Part shown: one piece after another, positions 1 to 7,267 of the stretch
Numbering within the stretch: the stretch's first letter is position 1
How the letters are laid out: each line of letters begins with the position of its first letter
Assembly: GCA_022819585.1 (NCBI GenBank)
Contig: JAJEGY010000009.1
Coordinates: 124,001 to 188,000 of the forward strand
DNA from: Dehalococcoidia bacterium
Lineage (GTDB): Bacteria > Chloroflexota > Dehalococcoidia > Lucifugimonadales > Lucifugimonadaceae
Direction of reading: 5' to 3'
DNA length: 64,000 nucleotides
The notes under the pieces: model-generated
Told to the model about the DNA's origin: nothing
The model's input: the letters and a program-made list of their open reading frames with translations, nothing else
Databases searched by the model: none
Position numbers and translations under genes: made by a program

Positions 1-345
1 CAGGAGGTAGTAGTTGACCGCTCCCTCACCAACGATCTCCTCACCCAGCCCAGCGATCTCCTGAAAAACCGTATTCACCTTCGCCGCAAACGCCGGGTCA
101 TCCACGGTCAGCGTCTCCGATTGAATGATGATGACTTCAGATATCGGTTCAGGACCGCCGCGCAGTCTCTCCAAAGCAGCCACGGCTTTCGCCGACTCGA
201 ATCCGCCGCTGAGCTTCAGTTCGGTCGTCGTCGCGGATCCAAGTAGTTGCCCGACAATTGCTAGGGCAATTACGACTAAAGCGATCCAAGCACCGATGGT
301 AACAATCGGTCTTCGCGCACTGAAACGCGCCAGCGTTTGAGTCAA
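1..345 (-). CDS. MMPL/RND-family transporter, N-terminal fragment
   Basis: Only the first 115 codons are in the window; the gene runs off the left edge. A TTG start at 343-345 is chosen because AGGGAG lies about 8 nt upstream of it. The translation begins LTQTLARFSARRPIVTIGAW, followed by a hydrophobic segment at about residues 17-35 (IVTIGAWIALVVIALAIV) and then a soluble loop carrying a PEPISEVIIIQS-type strand. This is the classic start of the YdfJ/ActII-3/MmpL group: a short basic tail, the first membrane helix, then the large first extracytoplasmic loop. These proteins are proton-driven inner-membrane exporters of lipids or drugs. The substrate cannot be told from this fragment. Confidence 0.75.
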   Translation of the reverse strand, partial: MTQTLARFSARRPIVTIGAWIALVVIALAIVGQLLGSATTTELKLSGGFESAKAVAALERLRGGPEPISEVIIIQSETLTVDDPAFAAKVNTVFQEIAGLGEEIVGEGAVNYYLL

Positions 346-431
346 GCGGAAACTCCCTTGAGTCGACAACTAACAGGTAATAGGTACATGTTACGCCTCT
401 GGATCATCTATCAATACGTTTTGCCATGCAA

Positions 432-1016
432 CTACGCGACTGAACTTAGACCTTTATCAAGTCTCAGCATCCAGTTGAACTCCACTTCACCTGGCCAGCC
501 GGGGTACGCATCTGGAATAACGTTCACCAGCCGACATCCCTGCTTCGCATAGAAATCGCAAGCATTCACGTTGACGTCCTGCGTCTCGACCTTCAACTCC
601 ACGCAACCTACACTCTTTGCATATCCGACGACGTGTTCAAACAACCTTGTGCCCACGCCTTGCCTCCGCCACGCTGGCGAAACACGTAAATCCCACAACG
701 CCGCGAGATCTTTTCGCCCCTCTAGGAAATGCAGCTGCGGCGAATCGTGTACAACGATTGCACCACCCACTCGATTACCCTTCGAAAACGCTGAAATCAG
801 CCGCCAGTTGGTGTTGTCCCATCGCAACCACCGAGTCGGCGGTTCGCCACCATCGTAATCCTTGATCCAAGGCGGATCGACCGGCTCTTCCGTCAATGTC
901 CATCCCGGAGCATGCTCATTCGGCACCGCCACATACTTGGATTCGACAGTGAACGCGATCGAAACCTTCGCATACTCGCTCAGCGATGCCATCGATTCTT
1001 CTCGGGTCGTGATCAT
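432..1016 (-). CDS. GNAT-family N-acetyltransferase
   Basis: 194 residues. The acetyl-CoA pyrophosphate-binding motif is visible as WRRQGVGTRLF at about residues 115-125 (R/Q-x-x-G-x-G/A), preceded by the strand LWDLRVSPA and followed by ACDFYAKQGCRLV, the typical beta6-alpha4 end of the fold (N-x-x-A-x-x-F-Y-x-x-x-G). It transfers an acetyl group from acetyl-CoA to an amine; the substrate is unknown. A second start, Met9 (MASLSEYAK), is possible. It stands downstream of, and in the same direction as, the toxin-antitoxin pair at 1037-1782, with a 20-nt gap, so it may be co-transcribed with it. Some GNAT enzymes are toxins, but no antitoxin of that type is adjacent. Confidence 0.8.
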   Translation of the reverse strand: MITTREESMASLSEYAKVSIAFTVESKYVAVPNEHAPGWTLTEEPVDPPWIKDYDGGEPPTRWLRWDNTNWRLISAFSKGNRVGGAIVVHDSPQLHFLEGRKDLAALWDLRVSPAWRRQGVGTRLFEHVVGYAKSVGCVELKVETQDVNVNACDFYAKQGCRLVNVIPDAYPGWPGEVEFNWMLRLDKGLSSVA

Positions 1017-1036
1017 TGCAGACGGCTTGGAGCGAC

Positions 1037-1489
1037 CTACAACTCTGGAGCAACGAACTCGTTCAAGAGGCGCAATCTTGTGGCTCTAGGACTTGCAGAT
1101 CGATAAAACCGCTCATCCGCAGTCCACATCTCGCAATCGAGGATTTCGGCCAAAGCCAAGTAATGACAGTCGTAGACAGCACCTTGTCCAAGTTGGCTTG
1201 CCAGTTCTAAGGCTTGGCGATGAAGCCTCGCGGTGTAGCGGAGTTCGACCTCCGGCACCAATACGCTCTCGATTAGGTACGCACCCTCTTCGATTGTCAG
1301 TTCATCTCGGGCAATTCTTCGGTGGAGAGCGTTAGCTACTTCAAAGGGCATGAAGGACGGTGCCGTTGGCTTTAGGTTTTGGTGTTCCCACGACTGAAGA
1401 ATCGTTTGGGCTTTGTCAGAGTCTTTCTCCTCGACCAACCATTTGAAGGCCAAGCTGGCGTCAACAACGACGAAGCCGCTCATCACCAA
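1037..1489 (-). CDS. PIN-domain ribonuclease toxin (VapC-like)
   Basis: 150 residues with the PIN fold order: VVVDASLAFKW at the N-terminus (first catalytic Asp), FEVANALHRR in the middle (acidic residue of helix 3), VYDCHYLALAE (third acidic residue) and MWTADERFYR (fourth acidic region). VapC toxins are Mg-dependent RNases that cleave tRNA or rRNA and are blocked by a partner antitoxin. Its start overlaps the end of the upstream gene by 7 nt (1483-1489), the usual antitoxin-toxin coupling. The length is a little above the usual 130-140 residues. The family call is firm; the target RNA is unknown. Confidence 0.85.
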   Translation of the reverse strand: MVMSGFVVVDASLAFKWLVEEKDSDKAQTILQSWEHQNLKPTAPSFMPFEVANALHRRIARDELTIEEGAYLIESVLVPEVELRYTARLHRQALELASQLGQGAVYDCHYLALAEILDCEMWTADERFYRSASPRATRLRLLNEFVAPEL

Positions 1490-1782
1490 CGATCCATTTG
1501 GGCGTCCCGTTCCTCGCGGGCCTCACGAATCAAGTCAACTGAATTCCCCGACAACACCCTGTCTCCGAATACTTTCCTCCGAGCCTCCTTGAACCTATCA
1601 GACATAGGGGTCTTAGATGCCGTTTCTTCCACGCCGTTCGCTTGGTCCCTATCCAGTTCCTTACCAATGGCACTCAAACAATACTGCCGCATACTTATCC
1701 CCTTCAGTGCCGCAACAGCCTTCAAGCGACGCTGAAACATGGGATCCATATCAAGTGTGAGTCTCTTCTTCTTGACTTGCAT
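1483..1782 (-). CDS. Antitoxin partner of the PIN toxin
   Basis: 99 residues. The first half (MQVKKKRLTLDMDPMFQRRL then LKGISMRQYCLSAI) looks like a ribbon-helix-helix DNA-binding domain: a basic beta strand followed by two helices. The second half is charged and probably disordered until it binds the toxin, ending in REAREERDAQMDRW. The gene lies immediately upstream of and overlaps the PIN toxin, so it should be the first gene of an autoregulated pair. AT-rich sequence at about 1790-1860 is the likely promoter-operator. The antitoxin role comes from context plus the RHH-like pattern. Confidence 0.7.
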   Translation of the reverse strand: MQVKKKRLTLDMDPMFQRRLKAVAALKGISMRQYCLSAIGKELDRDQANGVEETASKTPMSDRFKEARRKVFGDRVLSGNSVDLIREAREERDAQMDRW

Positions 1783-1876
1783 CGCGAAACTCCCGCTGAT
1801 TACCTAGTAACGACTATGATAGCGCAAACACAGAAATACACATTTGCTCTCTTTGAATACCAGCTTGAAACCACAA

Positions 1877-2278
1877 TCATTCTTGTGGCACACCCCAAGC
1901 GATCACTAGTTTCAACGTCTCATCTCCGACGCAACGAAATCCATGATCAACGCCTGGAGGCGCCAAAACCGCATCACCGGCCTCAACCACCTGCTCCTTG
2001 TCGTCCATCCACATCACTCCCCTACCTTCAATGAAGTAATAGAACTCCTCGAGCGTGTCGTTGCCTTCGTGCACGTGGCTGCCTTCGCTCGCACCCGGCA
2101 ACAACTCCCATACCTCGATCTTCACCGGCAACTTTGTCGCGCCTTGGAAGAACCTTCTCCGTGTCACAGTCCCATCGCCTTCATGCAACCTATGTTCGCG
2201 GATCACGTCTTCAGATTCGTGTTGCTTCCAGTACATATCTACGACTCTGCCAGCCTTCCTCAGTTGCAACGCACCCAA
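1877..2278 (-). CDS. Cupin-domain protein
   Basis: 133 residues. One cupin barrel: motif 1 is GSHVHEGNDTLEEFYYFIEG at about residues 65-85 (G-x-H-x-H, then E at +8, then G), and motif 2 is GDAVLAPPGVDHGF (G-D-x-x-x-x-P-x-x-x-H) at about residues 100-113. The two His, one Glu and the motif-2 His form a metal site. The N-terminus has MYWKQHESEDVIREHRLHEGDG. Single-domain cupins of this kind are sugar isomerases, dioxygenases or ligand sensors; the sequence does not choose between them. The upstream basic residues (MGALQLRKAGRVVD) may be an overextension, and Met15 (MYWKQ) is an alternative start. The tRNA gene at 2293-2376 lies just upstream on the same strand. Confidence 0.75.
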   Translation of the reverse strand: MGALQLRKAGRVVDMYWKQHESEDVIREHRLHEGDGTVTRRRFFQGATKLPVKIEVWELLPGASEGSHVHEGNDTLEEFYYFIEGRGVMWMDDKEQVVEAGDAVLAPPGVDHGFRCVGDETLKLVIAWGVPQE

Positions 2279-2292
2279 GCCTCAGTCCCGTC

Positions 2293-2376
2293 TGGTGGGG
2301 GAGGCGGGATTCGAACCCGCACGGCCGCAGCCACATGCTCCTAAGGCATGCGCGTCTACCATTCCGCCACTCCCCC
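2293..2376 (-). tRNA. tRNA-Leu (anticodon UAG)
   Basis: On the minus strand an 84-nt gene folds as a class II tRNA. Acceptor GGGGGAG (2370-2376) pairs with CTCCCCC (2297-2303), followed by A and an encoded CCA (2293-2295). The anticodon stem CATGC/GCATG encloses the loop CTTAGGA, giving UAG, which reads CUN leucine codons. The T-arm is GCGGGTTCGAATCCCGC. A variable arm (TGTGGCTGCGGCCGT region) fits tRNA-Leu. Confidence 0.95.
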
Positions 2377-2401
2377 GCAACTTCAATCTTATCCGCACGT
2401 C

Positions 2402-4027
2402 CTACTCGTAGATGTTCGACATCTGCCACGCATCCAACGATTTGAGAACCGCATCACTCCCCTGCGCCCGCATCGATACGCCTACGCTGTCGTCTCGGCC
2501 CGGATAGACGCGGGCGGCGATGCAAAGTCTGTCGTTGGCGAAAATTTCGACGATGCTACGGTCGATGAATATGCGGAGGCACAGTGGCTCGCCGTCTTCC
2601 AAGATGATCGGGCCGGTTTCGGGGGCGCGTGATACTGCGCCAGGGAGCGTCGAAGAGTAGGAAGTCTCCAAGGTGAGCAGGCTCTGCATCGTTGGGACTT
2701 TGCGGGGTGCTCCGAACTTGGGAACCGCGGGCGCTCCGCTAGCCAATAAAGCACCTTCCTTGGGCAAGTCCCGGTGGATACGGAACCCGCGCTCTTTGAA
2801 GAAGGCGATCCGGGTGAACTCCTCCCGATTGGGCGATCTCAGAACGTTGATCTCCACCATCGGCGACTCTTGGGCGTCCAACTCCATGCTCAACTCAATG
2901 GCATTGCCTTGGACACTCTCCAAGACCATTTCTTGATTTGCAGACAATACCGTCTCGCCGATGTGGGTGTAATTTCCCCTGAGCGATTCGATGTCGCCGG
3001 CGGGTTCGATGTTTAACTCATCCTCGTGCTTGCCGAGGGTCACGCGTCTCGGCAGCGACATGATCTGGTTCCAACCTTCAGACGGGTAGCCCGGATTCAT
3101 GTTGTGGATGATGATGACGCCGCCTTCGCCATCCGGTGTCGCCGACGGTGCGTGAACTCCAGACGGAGTCGACGGACCGAAGTTGAACAGTCCGGCCGAC
3201 GTCACGACGAACTTGTCGCGTTCCATGTCGTAATCGCCGAGGAGATACTGTCCGCCGCTCATGTGGCTGAAGAAGGGCAGTATCCACCTATCCCCTATCG
3301 GCCAGAAGTACGGACATGCGCCGTCGTCGCCGACCAGCGTGAAGCGATCATCCTCGGTGAATGGATGCAGGTATTCCCATGTCGCTAAATCCTTCGATCG
3401 GAAAAGGAAATCGACCGCAACCCGTTTGCCTCCCGGGCCTTCCGGCAACATTCCTGCAGACAGCGAGTAATAGAAATCGTCCTTCTTCCAGATACATGGG
3501 TCGAAGACCGTATACTCCTGCGGTGATCCATCCTGCGGTGGCGTAGGTATCACGGCTTGCCCTGTCACCTTCTCCCAATTCAACAGCAACGGATCGCTCG
3601 ATGTTGCAACCATGTTGCCAACCTGCGTCCCGTGATACATCGCGATCACACGGTCGTCCTCGACCAGAGTCGAGCCTGAAAAACAGCACTCCTCAGGATC
3701 TGGATAGATCGCGTACGGCAGATCCCGCCAATGGATCAAATCATCACTAACCGCATGTCCCCAGTGAACCCTAGGATCCTCGGGCGGATATCCCTGATAA
3801 AACAGATGCCATCTGCCCTGCCAGAAACACAACCCGTTAGGGTCGTTCAACGTGTTCTCAGGGTTTACGTAGTGGTAGATCGGACGATGGGGGTCGCCCG
3901 ACTTCGATTTCCGCGAAGCAATCATCCGCTGCAACAAAGGATTGTCACGAAGCTGGGACTCCTGCTCTTCCAACGTCTCGGCAAACTTGTACTTGGGCGC
4001 CAACGATCTGTAGCTGCCTTCACTCAT
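2402..4027 (-). CDS. GH32-like glycoside hydrolase (beta-fructosidase fold)
   Basis: 541 residues from the ATG at 4027, which has GGAGGAGCC directly upstream; a longer frame to 4117 lacks such a site. Family GH32 hydrolyses fructosides such as sucrose, inulin or levan with a five-bladed propeller plus a C-terminal beta sandwich. Visible landmarks are the nucleophile block NDPNG at residues 61-65, FSGS at 116-119, and DRSIVEIFAND near the C-terminus (sandwich domain). Two key blocks are altered: the usual RDP is FDP (175-177), keeping the Asp, and the usual ECP, which holds the acid/base Glu, reads ACP (237-239). No signal peptide is seen, so the enzyme would be cytoplasmic. It is divergent from the SMP-30 gene with a 111-bp shared promoter region. 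It may be an inactive or altered-specificity relative. Confidence 0.8.
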   Translation of the reverse strand: MSEGSYRSLAPKYKFAETLEEQESQLRDNPLLQRMIASRKSKSGDPHRPIYHYVNPENTLNDPNGLCFWQGRWHLFYQGYPPEDPRVHWGHAVSDDLIHWRDLPYAIYPDPEECCFSGSTLVEDDRVIAMYHGTQVGNMVATSSDPLLLNWEKVTGQAVIPTPPQDGSPQEYTVFDPCIWKKDDFYYSLSAGMLPEGPGGKRVAVDFLFRSKDLATWEYLHPFTEDDRFTLVGDDGACPYFWPIGDRWILPFFSHMSGGQYLLGDYDMERDKFVVTSAGLFNFGPSTPSGVHAPSATPDGEGGVIIIHNMNPGYPSEGWNQIMSLPRRVTLGKHEDELNIEPAGDIESLRGNYTHIGETVLSANQEMVLESVQGNAIELSMELDAQESPMVEINVLRSPNREEFTRIAFFKERGFRIHRDLPKEGALLASGAPAVPKFGAPRKVPTMQSLLTLETSYSSTLPGAVSRAPETGPIILEDGEPLCLRIFIDRSIVEIFANDRLCIAARVYPGRDDSVGVSMRAQGSDAVLKSLDAWQMSNIYE

Positions 4028-4138
4028 GGCTCCTCCTCGATGCGGACTGCATCCACTACCCGTTCGGTAAACGTGCAACAACGATAATATCCACATTGAA
4101 CCAACCCTGACCGCCATCGGTTGCCCAAGGAGACCACG
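4028..4138. promoter_or_regulatory. Shared promoter region between divergent hydrolase and lactonase genes
   Basis: 111 bp between two divergent start codons. Both genes have clear ribosome-binding sites inside it (GAGGAGCC for the minus gene, AAGGAG at 4127-4132 for the plus gene). AT-rich stretches such as CGATAATATC near 4081-4091 could hold promoter elements, but no textbook -35/-10 pair stands out. The common region suggests joint control of the two carbohydrate genes. Confidence 0.4.
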
Positions 4139-5044
4139 ATGCCCGAAATGCAGATCGAGATGTTAGCCGAAGAACACGCCCTTGTCGGCGAGGGGCCGGT
4201 ATGGGATCCCAAACAGAGCATCCTCTACTGGACCGACATCCGCGGCGGTCGTTACTTCAAATTCGATCCCGCAACAGGGGTGAACGAGACCATCCACAAC
4301 GGCATCTTTGTCGGTGGAGCAGCCGTCAACAAGAACGGAGGCTTGACATTCGGGACATGGGAAGGCGTCATGCTCTGGCGCTCCGATTCAGACTGGCAGT
4401 GGCTCCATCACGAACCCGAAATGCGCGCCCAAATGCAGTTCAACGACGTCACTGCAGGGCCGGACGGAAGCTTCTACGCCGGCAGTTACTTCGAGGACGC
4501 TCCGCGCGGCGAACTCATGCGCTTCAAGCCCGACGGTTCCCACGAAATCATCTCCGACGGTCTCGGCATCAGCAACGGGATGGGCTTCTCTCCCGACCTC
4601 TCCGTCTTCTACCACACTGACTCCCTCGCCGGCGAAATCTACGCCTTTGACTACAACGCCGGGACAACGGAACTCTCGAATCGGCGCATCCTCGTCAAAC
4701 TTGATTCGAGTGAAGGCATCCCCGACGGCATGACCGTCGACGCCGAGGGCAACATCTGGTCGGCCTGCTGGGGCGGCGCTCAGATCATTCAATTCGATCC
4801 TGACGGCACCGAGATGAGCCGCATCAAGTTCCCGGCCGTCCAGACCTCGGCGGTGATGTTCGGTGGCGACGACTTCACCGACATCTACGTCACAACGGCG
4901 ACGTTCGGAAGCGACGATCCGATAACCGACGACGACCCGCCAGCGTACCACTCCATCTCCAACCGAGGGGGGCAGCTATACCGCGTTCGGCAAGACAAGG
5001 TGCAAGGGAAAGCAGAGTTCGAGACTGACTTTCACTGGTCGTGA
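4139..5044 (+). CDS. SMP-30/gluconolactonase family protein
   Basis: 301 residues from the ATG at 4139 (AAGGAG 8 nt upstream); an upstream TTG at 4121 would bury that site. The six-bladed propeller family is recognised by EGPVWDPKQSILYWTDI near the N-terminus (the metal-binding Glu of SMP-30), FNDVTAGPDGSFYAGS, ISNGMGFSPD (metal-binding Asn), GIPDGMTVDAEGNIWSACWG (metal-binding Asp) and a late IYVTTATFG. These enzymes use Ca or Zn to open sugar lactones to aldonic acids. Its divergent partner is a sugar hydrolase, and an aldonate dehydratase-like gene is 8 kb away, so a role in an oxidative sugar route is likely. Substrate is not determinable. Confidence 0.85.
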   Translation: MPEMQIEMLAEEHALVGEGPVWDPKQSILYWTDIRGGRYFKFDPATGVNETIHNGIFVGGAAVNKNGGLTFGTWEGVMLWRSDSDWQWLHHEPEMRAQMQFNDVTAGPDGSFYAGSYFEDAPRGELMRFKPDGSHEIISDGLGISNGMGFSPDLSVFYHTDSLAGEIYAFDYNAGTTELSNRRILVKLDSSEGIPDGMTVDAEGNIWSACWGGAQIIQFDPDGTEMSRIKFPAVQTSAVMFGGDDFTDIYVTTATFGSDDPITDDDPPAYHSISNRGGQLYRVRQDKVQGKAEFETDFHWS

Positions 5045-5072
5045 GGTAGTCGGAGAACTAGGGCGACGGAGA

Positions 5073-5426
5073 CTACTCGATCGTTGATAGACGGCGAACT
5101 AGTTTGTCAATGTCGTCCAAGCCCACACTCACAGCATCAGGTTCTAGCCAATTCTCGTAGAAGTTGACGTGCAGACTGCTGACGGCGTGAAACCAGCGAT
5201 GGATGTCTTCGTCATCGGTTTCGGTTGCCAATAGGCTGGCGATGCGGAACAATGCGGCGTGGTTGCGGTGCTGCCAGCCGCGGGCATTTGCAACGGCCTT
5301 AACCGCCTGAGCCGCGGCGCCCCATCCTTTTTCCGATGCCTGACGAACATCCCCGGCCGCGAGCTCAGCCCGAGCCTGCTCCAACAAAACGGCGGCGGAA
5401 CTTCGATATGTGGATTGGGTCGTCAT
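5073..5426 (-). CDS. HEPN/PaREP1-like small helical protein
   Basis: 117 residues, predicted all-helical. The stretch ASEKGWGAAAQAVKAVAN (about residues 31-48) resembles the core helix of the PaREP1/HEPN group, where a family member begins with a bundled helix, an A-E-K-x-W-x-A-A-x-x-A pattern, and then a His/Asn-rich turn (WQHRNHAALFR here). HEPN proteins are often ribonuclease toxins or tRNA-modifying partners, normally with an RxxxxH motif; no clean RxxxxH is seen here. No nucleotidyltransferase partner is encoded next to it, so it stands alone, convergent with the lactonase gene. Confidence 0.5.
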   Translation of the reverse strand: MTTQSTYRSSAAVLLEQARAELAAGDVRQASEKGWGAAAQAVKAVANARGWQHRNHAALFRIASLLATETDDEDIHRWFHAVSSLHVNFYENWLEPDAVSVGLDDIDKLVRRLSTIE

Positions 5427-5566
5427 CAGGATGCTAGACGCAGAATTGGTTCAGCAATTTGATTTTATCAGTCTCTCACCTCAGTCCCGGCATACACCGA
5501 TCGCCGTGCTCGCCCCTTTCGTTCCCGCGAAAGAGGCGAATAAACGAAGAATCTGAGATGTCCGTC

Positions 5567-6145
5567 CTACCCCCGCAAAGTCTCGTCAAAGCCCACGTGC
5601 ATCCTAGAAGCCGTAGGCGTTGTCTGCCCCTGATATCTGCTCCGTAGTGCCTCTGATCCGTACGGATTCTCTGCCGGAGTGGAGAGGTATTGGAAAGAGA
5701 TCTGCCCTATCGGCATCCCCTTGTAGAGAGTCAGGGGCAACCGAGAGACGTTTGATAGTTCCAACGTCAGATGTCCATCCCAACCGGGATCAACGAAGCC
5801 TGCCGTTGAGTGGATGAGTAGCCCAATGCGGCCTAGCGAACTTTTGCCCTCAAGACGCGCGACGATTGAGTCGCTCAAACTGATGCGTTCGAGCGTGTTG
5901 CCCAAGACGAATTCGCCGGGGTGCAGAATAAAGGGTTGATCATCTTCGATGACCACCATCTCATTTAACTCCGGGACATCTTCACGGAGGTCGACGTATG
6001 GGGCGGTGGAGTTGCGGAATACCAGCACTTTGTCGTCAAGGTGCAAGTCTACCGATGCGGGTTGGACATCAGAAGGATCGAACGGGTTGATCCCGATCCT
6101 TCCCGACGCGATCTCGTCGCGGATGCTCTTGTCGCTCAACACCAT
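5567..6145 (-). CDS. dcd: dCTP deaminase
   Basis: 192 residues from the ATG at 6145, since the family begins MVLSDxxI. An in-frame extension to 6169 exists but is not conserved-looking. The enzyme deaminates dCTP to dUTP for thymidylate synthesis; some family members also hydrolyse dUTP. Diagnostic blocks are VQPASVDLHL, the long active-site run EGKSSLGRIGLLIHSTAGFV (about residues 107-126) and DPGWDGHLTLELSN, with the catalytic Glu in LTLELSN. The C-terminal Gln-rich tail (SRYQGQTTPT) closes over the nucleotide. Length matches the usual 180-200 residues. It follows the SIMPL-protein gene on the same strand after a gap of about 70 nt. Confidence 0.93.
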   Translation of the reverse strand: MVLSDKSIRDEIASGRIGINPFDPSDVQPASVDLHLDDKVLVFRNSTAPYVDLREDVPELNEMVVIEDDQPFILHPGEFVLGNTLERISLSDSIVARLEGKSSLGRIGLLIHSTAGFVDPGWDGHLTLELSNVSRLPLTLYKGMPIGQISFQYLSTPAENPYGSEALRSRYQGQTTPTASRMHVGFDETLRG

Positions 6146-6218
6146 GACATTAACCAACGCACGCCCCACAACCCATGCCGTGGAGCGTGCAACTCAGCAT
6201 TCTATTAAACGAACGGTT

Positions 6219-7136
6219 CTACTCACTGCCCTCTTCAGTCGGCCCAGAGTCGGCGTCAACACATCCCGGTTGAACGATAGCGAACTTGGCGTTTATGCTC
6301 GCCCTAACTTCGACATCGCCAGCACTAATCGGCGTGCTCGGACCGTCGAAGAACTCCGATTCTAGCCTGACGGCTACCGCGTCTCCGTAGACGGGCGTGG
6401 ACGTGAGTGTTTCGGTAGCACTAATCAGGACACCCACTTCGACACCGAACGACTCAGCGTAAAGATTCGCCCGGTGAAGCGCGTCTTGAACCGCCAACTT
6501 CCGTGCTTCATCGAGGGATTCGGCTGTCTGATCAGCGGTGAAATAGATCGAATCGATGCGGACGTTGTCGCCACCGGCGGTGGCCGCAGCGTCGATGACC
6601 GCGCTGAGGATGTCCGTATCCCCATCTTGGGAAGTGTTGGCGACATCGATCTCGATTCTCACGCGGTTGGATACACGGTAGCCGATGATGACATCACGGC
6701 TCCGCCGCCCTGTGCTCCCGTCATCCAGAGTGAACTCTTCTTCGACCCACGTCCTCTCCGGCCTGATGTTCAGCCGGGTCGTCGTGATCTGGTCGTCAGT
6801 GATGCCCTGCTCTTTGACAGCATCGATGACGCTTTGCATTGCAGATGCCGCCGTGCTTCGCGCATCGACCAGCGGATCTGCTGTCACGTCAACGCCCAAC
6901 TCGACAACACCGATCGTCGCCGGAATGGTCACGACGCCAGATCCTTGAACGGTGATGCCATCGGTTCGCGGATCACAGTAGGTTGCGTCGGCGTTTATGG
7001 CAGCAGCGTGAGTCGCCACCGCTGTGGCCAGCGATCCGGGCTCCTGCGCGCTCAAACTCAGCACCGAGACCGTCGAACCGACGACGGCGAGCACCGCCAC
7101 AATTGCGATGCCGATGTGTTTCCTTGTAATCAACAT
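6219..7136 (-). CDS. Secreted SIMPL-domain protein (DUF541)
   Basis: 305 residues. Residues 1-30 form a signal peptide (KHIGIAIVAVLAVVGSTVSV, then SAQEP as the likely cleavage area). After a Cys-containing linker comes the SIMPL domain: GITVQGSGVVTIPATIGVVE (about residues 60-79), the helix ARSTAASAMQSVIDAVKEQG, then ITDDQITTTRLNIRPE, and a second half with YRVSNRVRIEI and ARKLAVQDALHRANLYAESF. The family is exported or periplasmic and of poorly known function (BP26, YggE). It sits downstream of the ECF sigma/anti-sigma pair, in the same direction, suggesting that it is part of the envelope-stress output of that pair. Confidence 0.85.
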   Translation of the reverse strand: MLITRKHIGIAIVAVLAVVGSTVSVLSLSAQEPGSLATAVATHAAAINADATYCDPRTDGITVQGSGVVTIPATIGVVELGVDVTADPLVDARSTAASAMQSVIDAVKEQGITDDQITTTRLNIRPERTWVEEEFTLDDGSTGRRSRDVIIGYRVSNRVRIEIDVANTSQDGDTDILSAVIDAAATAGGDNVRIDSIYFTADQTAESLDEARKLAVQDALHRANLYAESFGVEVGVLISATETLTSTPVYGDAVAVRLESEFFDGPSTPISAGDVEVRASINAKFAIVQPGCVDADSGPTEEGSE

Positions 7137-7267
7137 TTGGGTGTTCCCTCATTCAATTGCTTGTTGGTAATCGCCAATCAGATTGGCGTCTATTACTAAA
7201 GACGAACGGCGCCTCGACTTTGTTCCATACCAAACCTTGATTATCGCCGAGGGTAGATGCCCCTACG

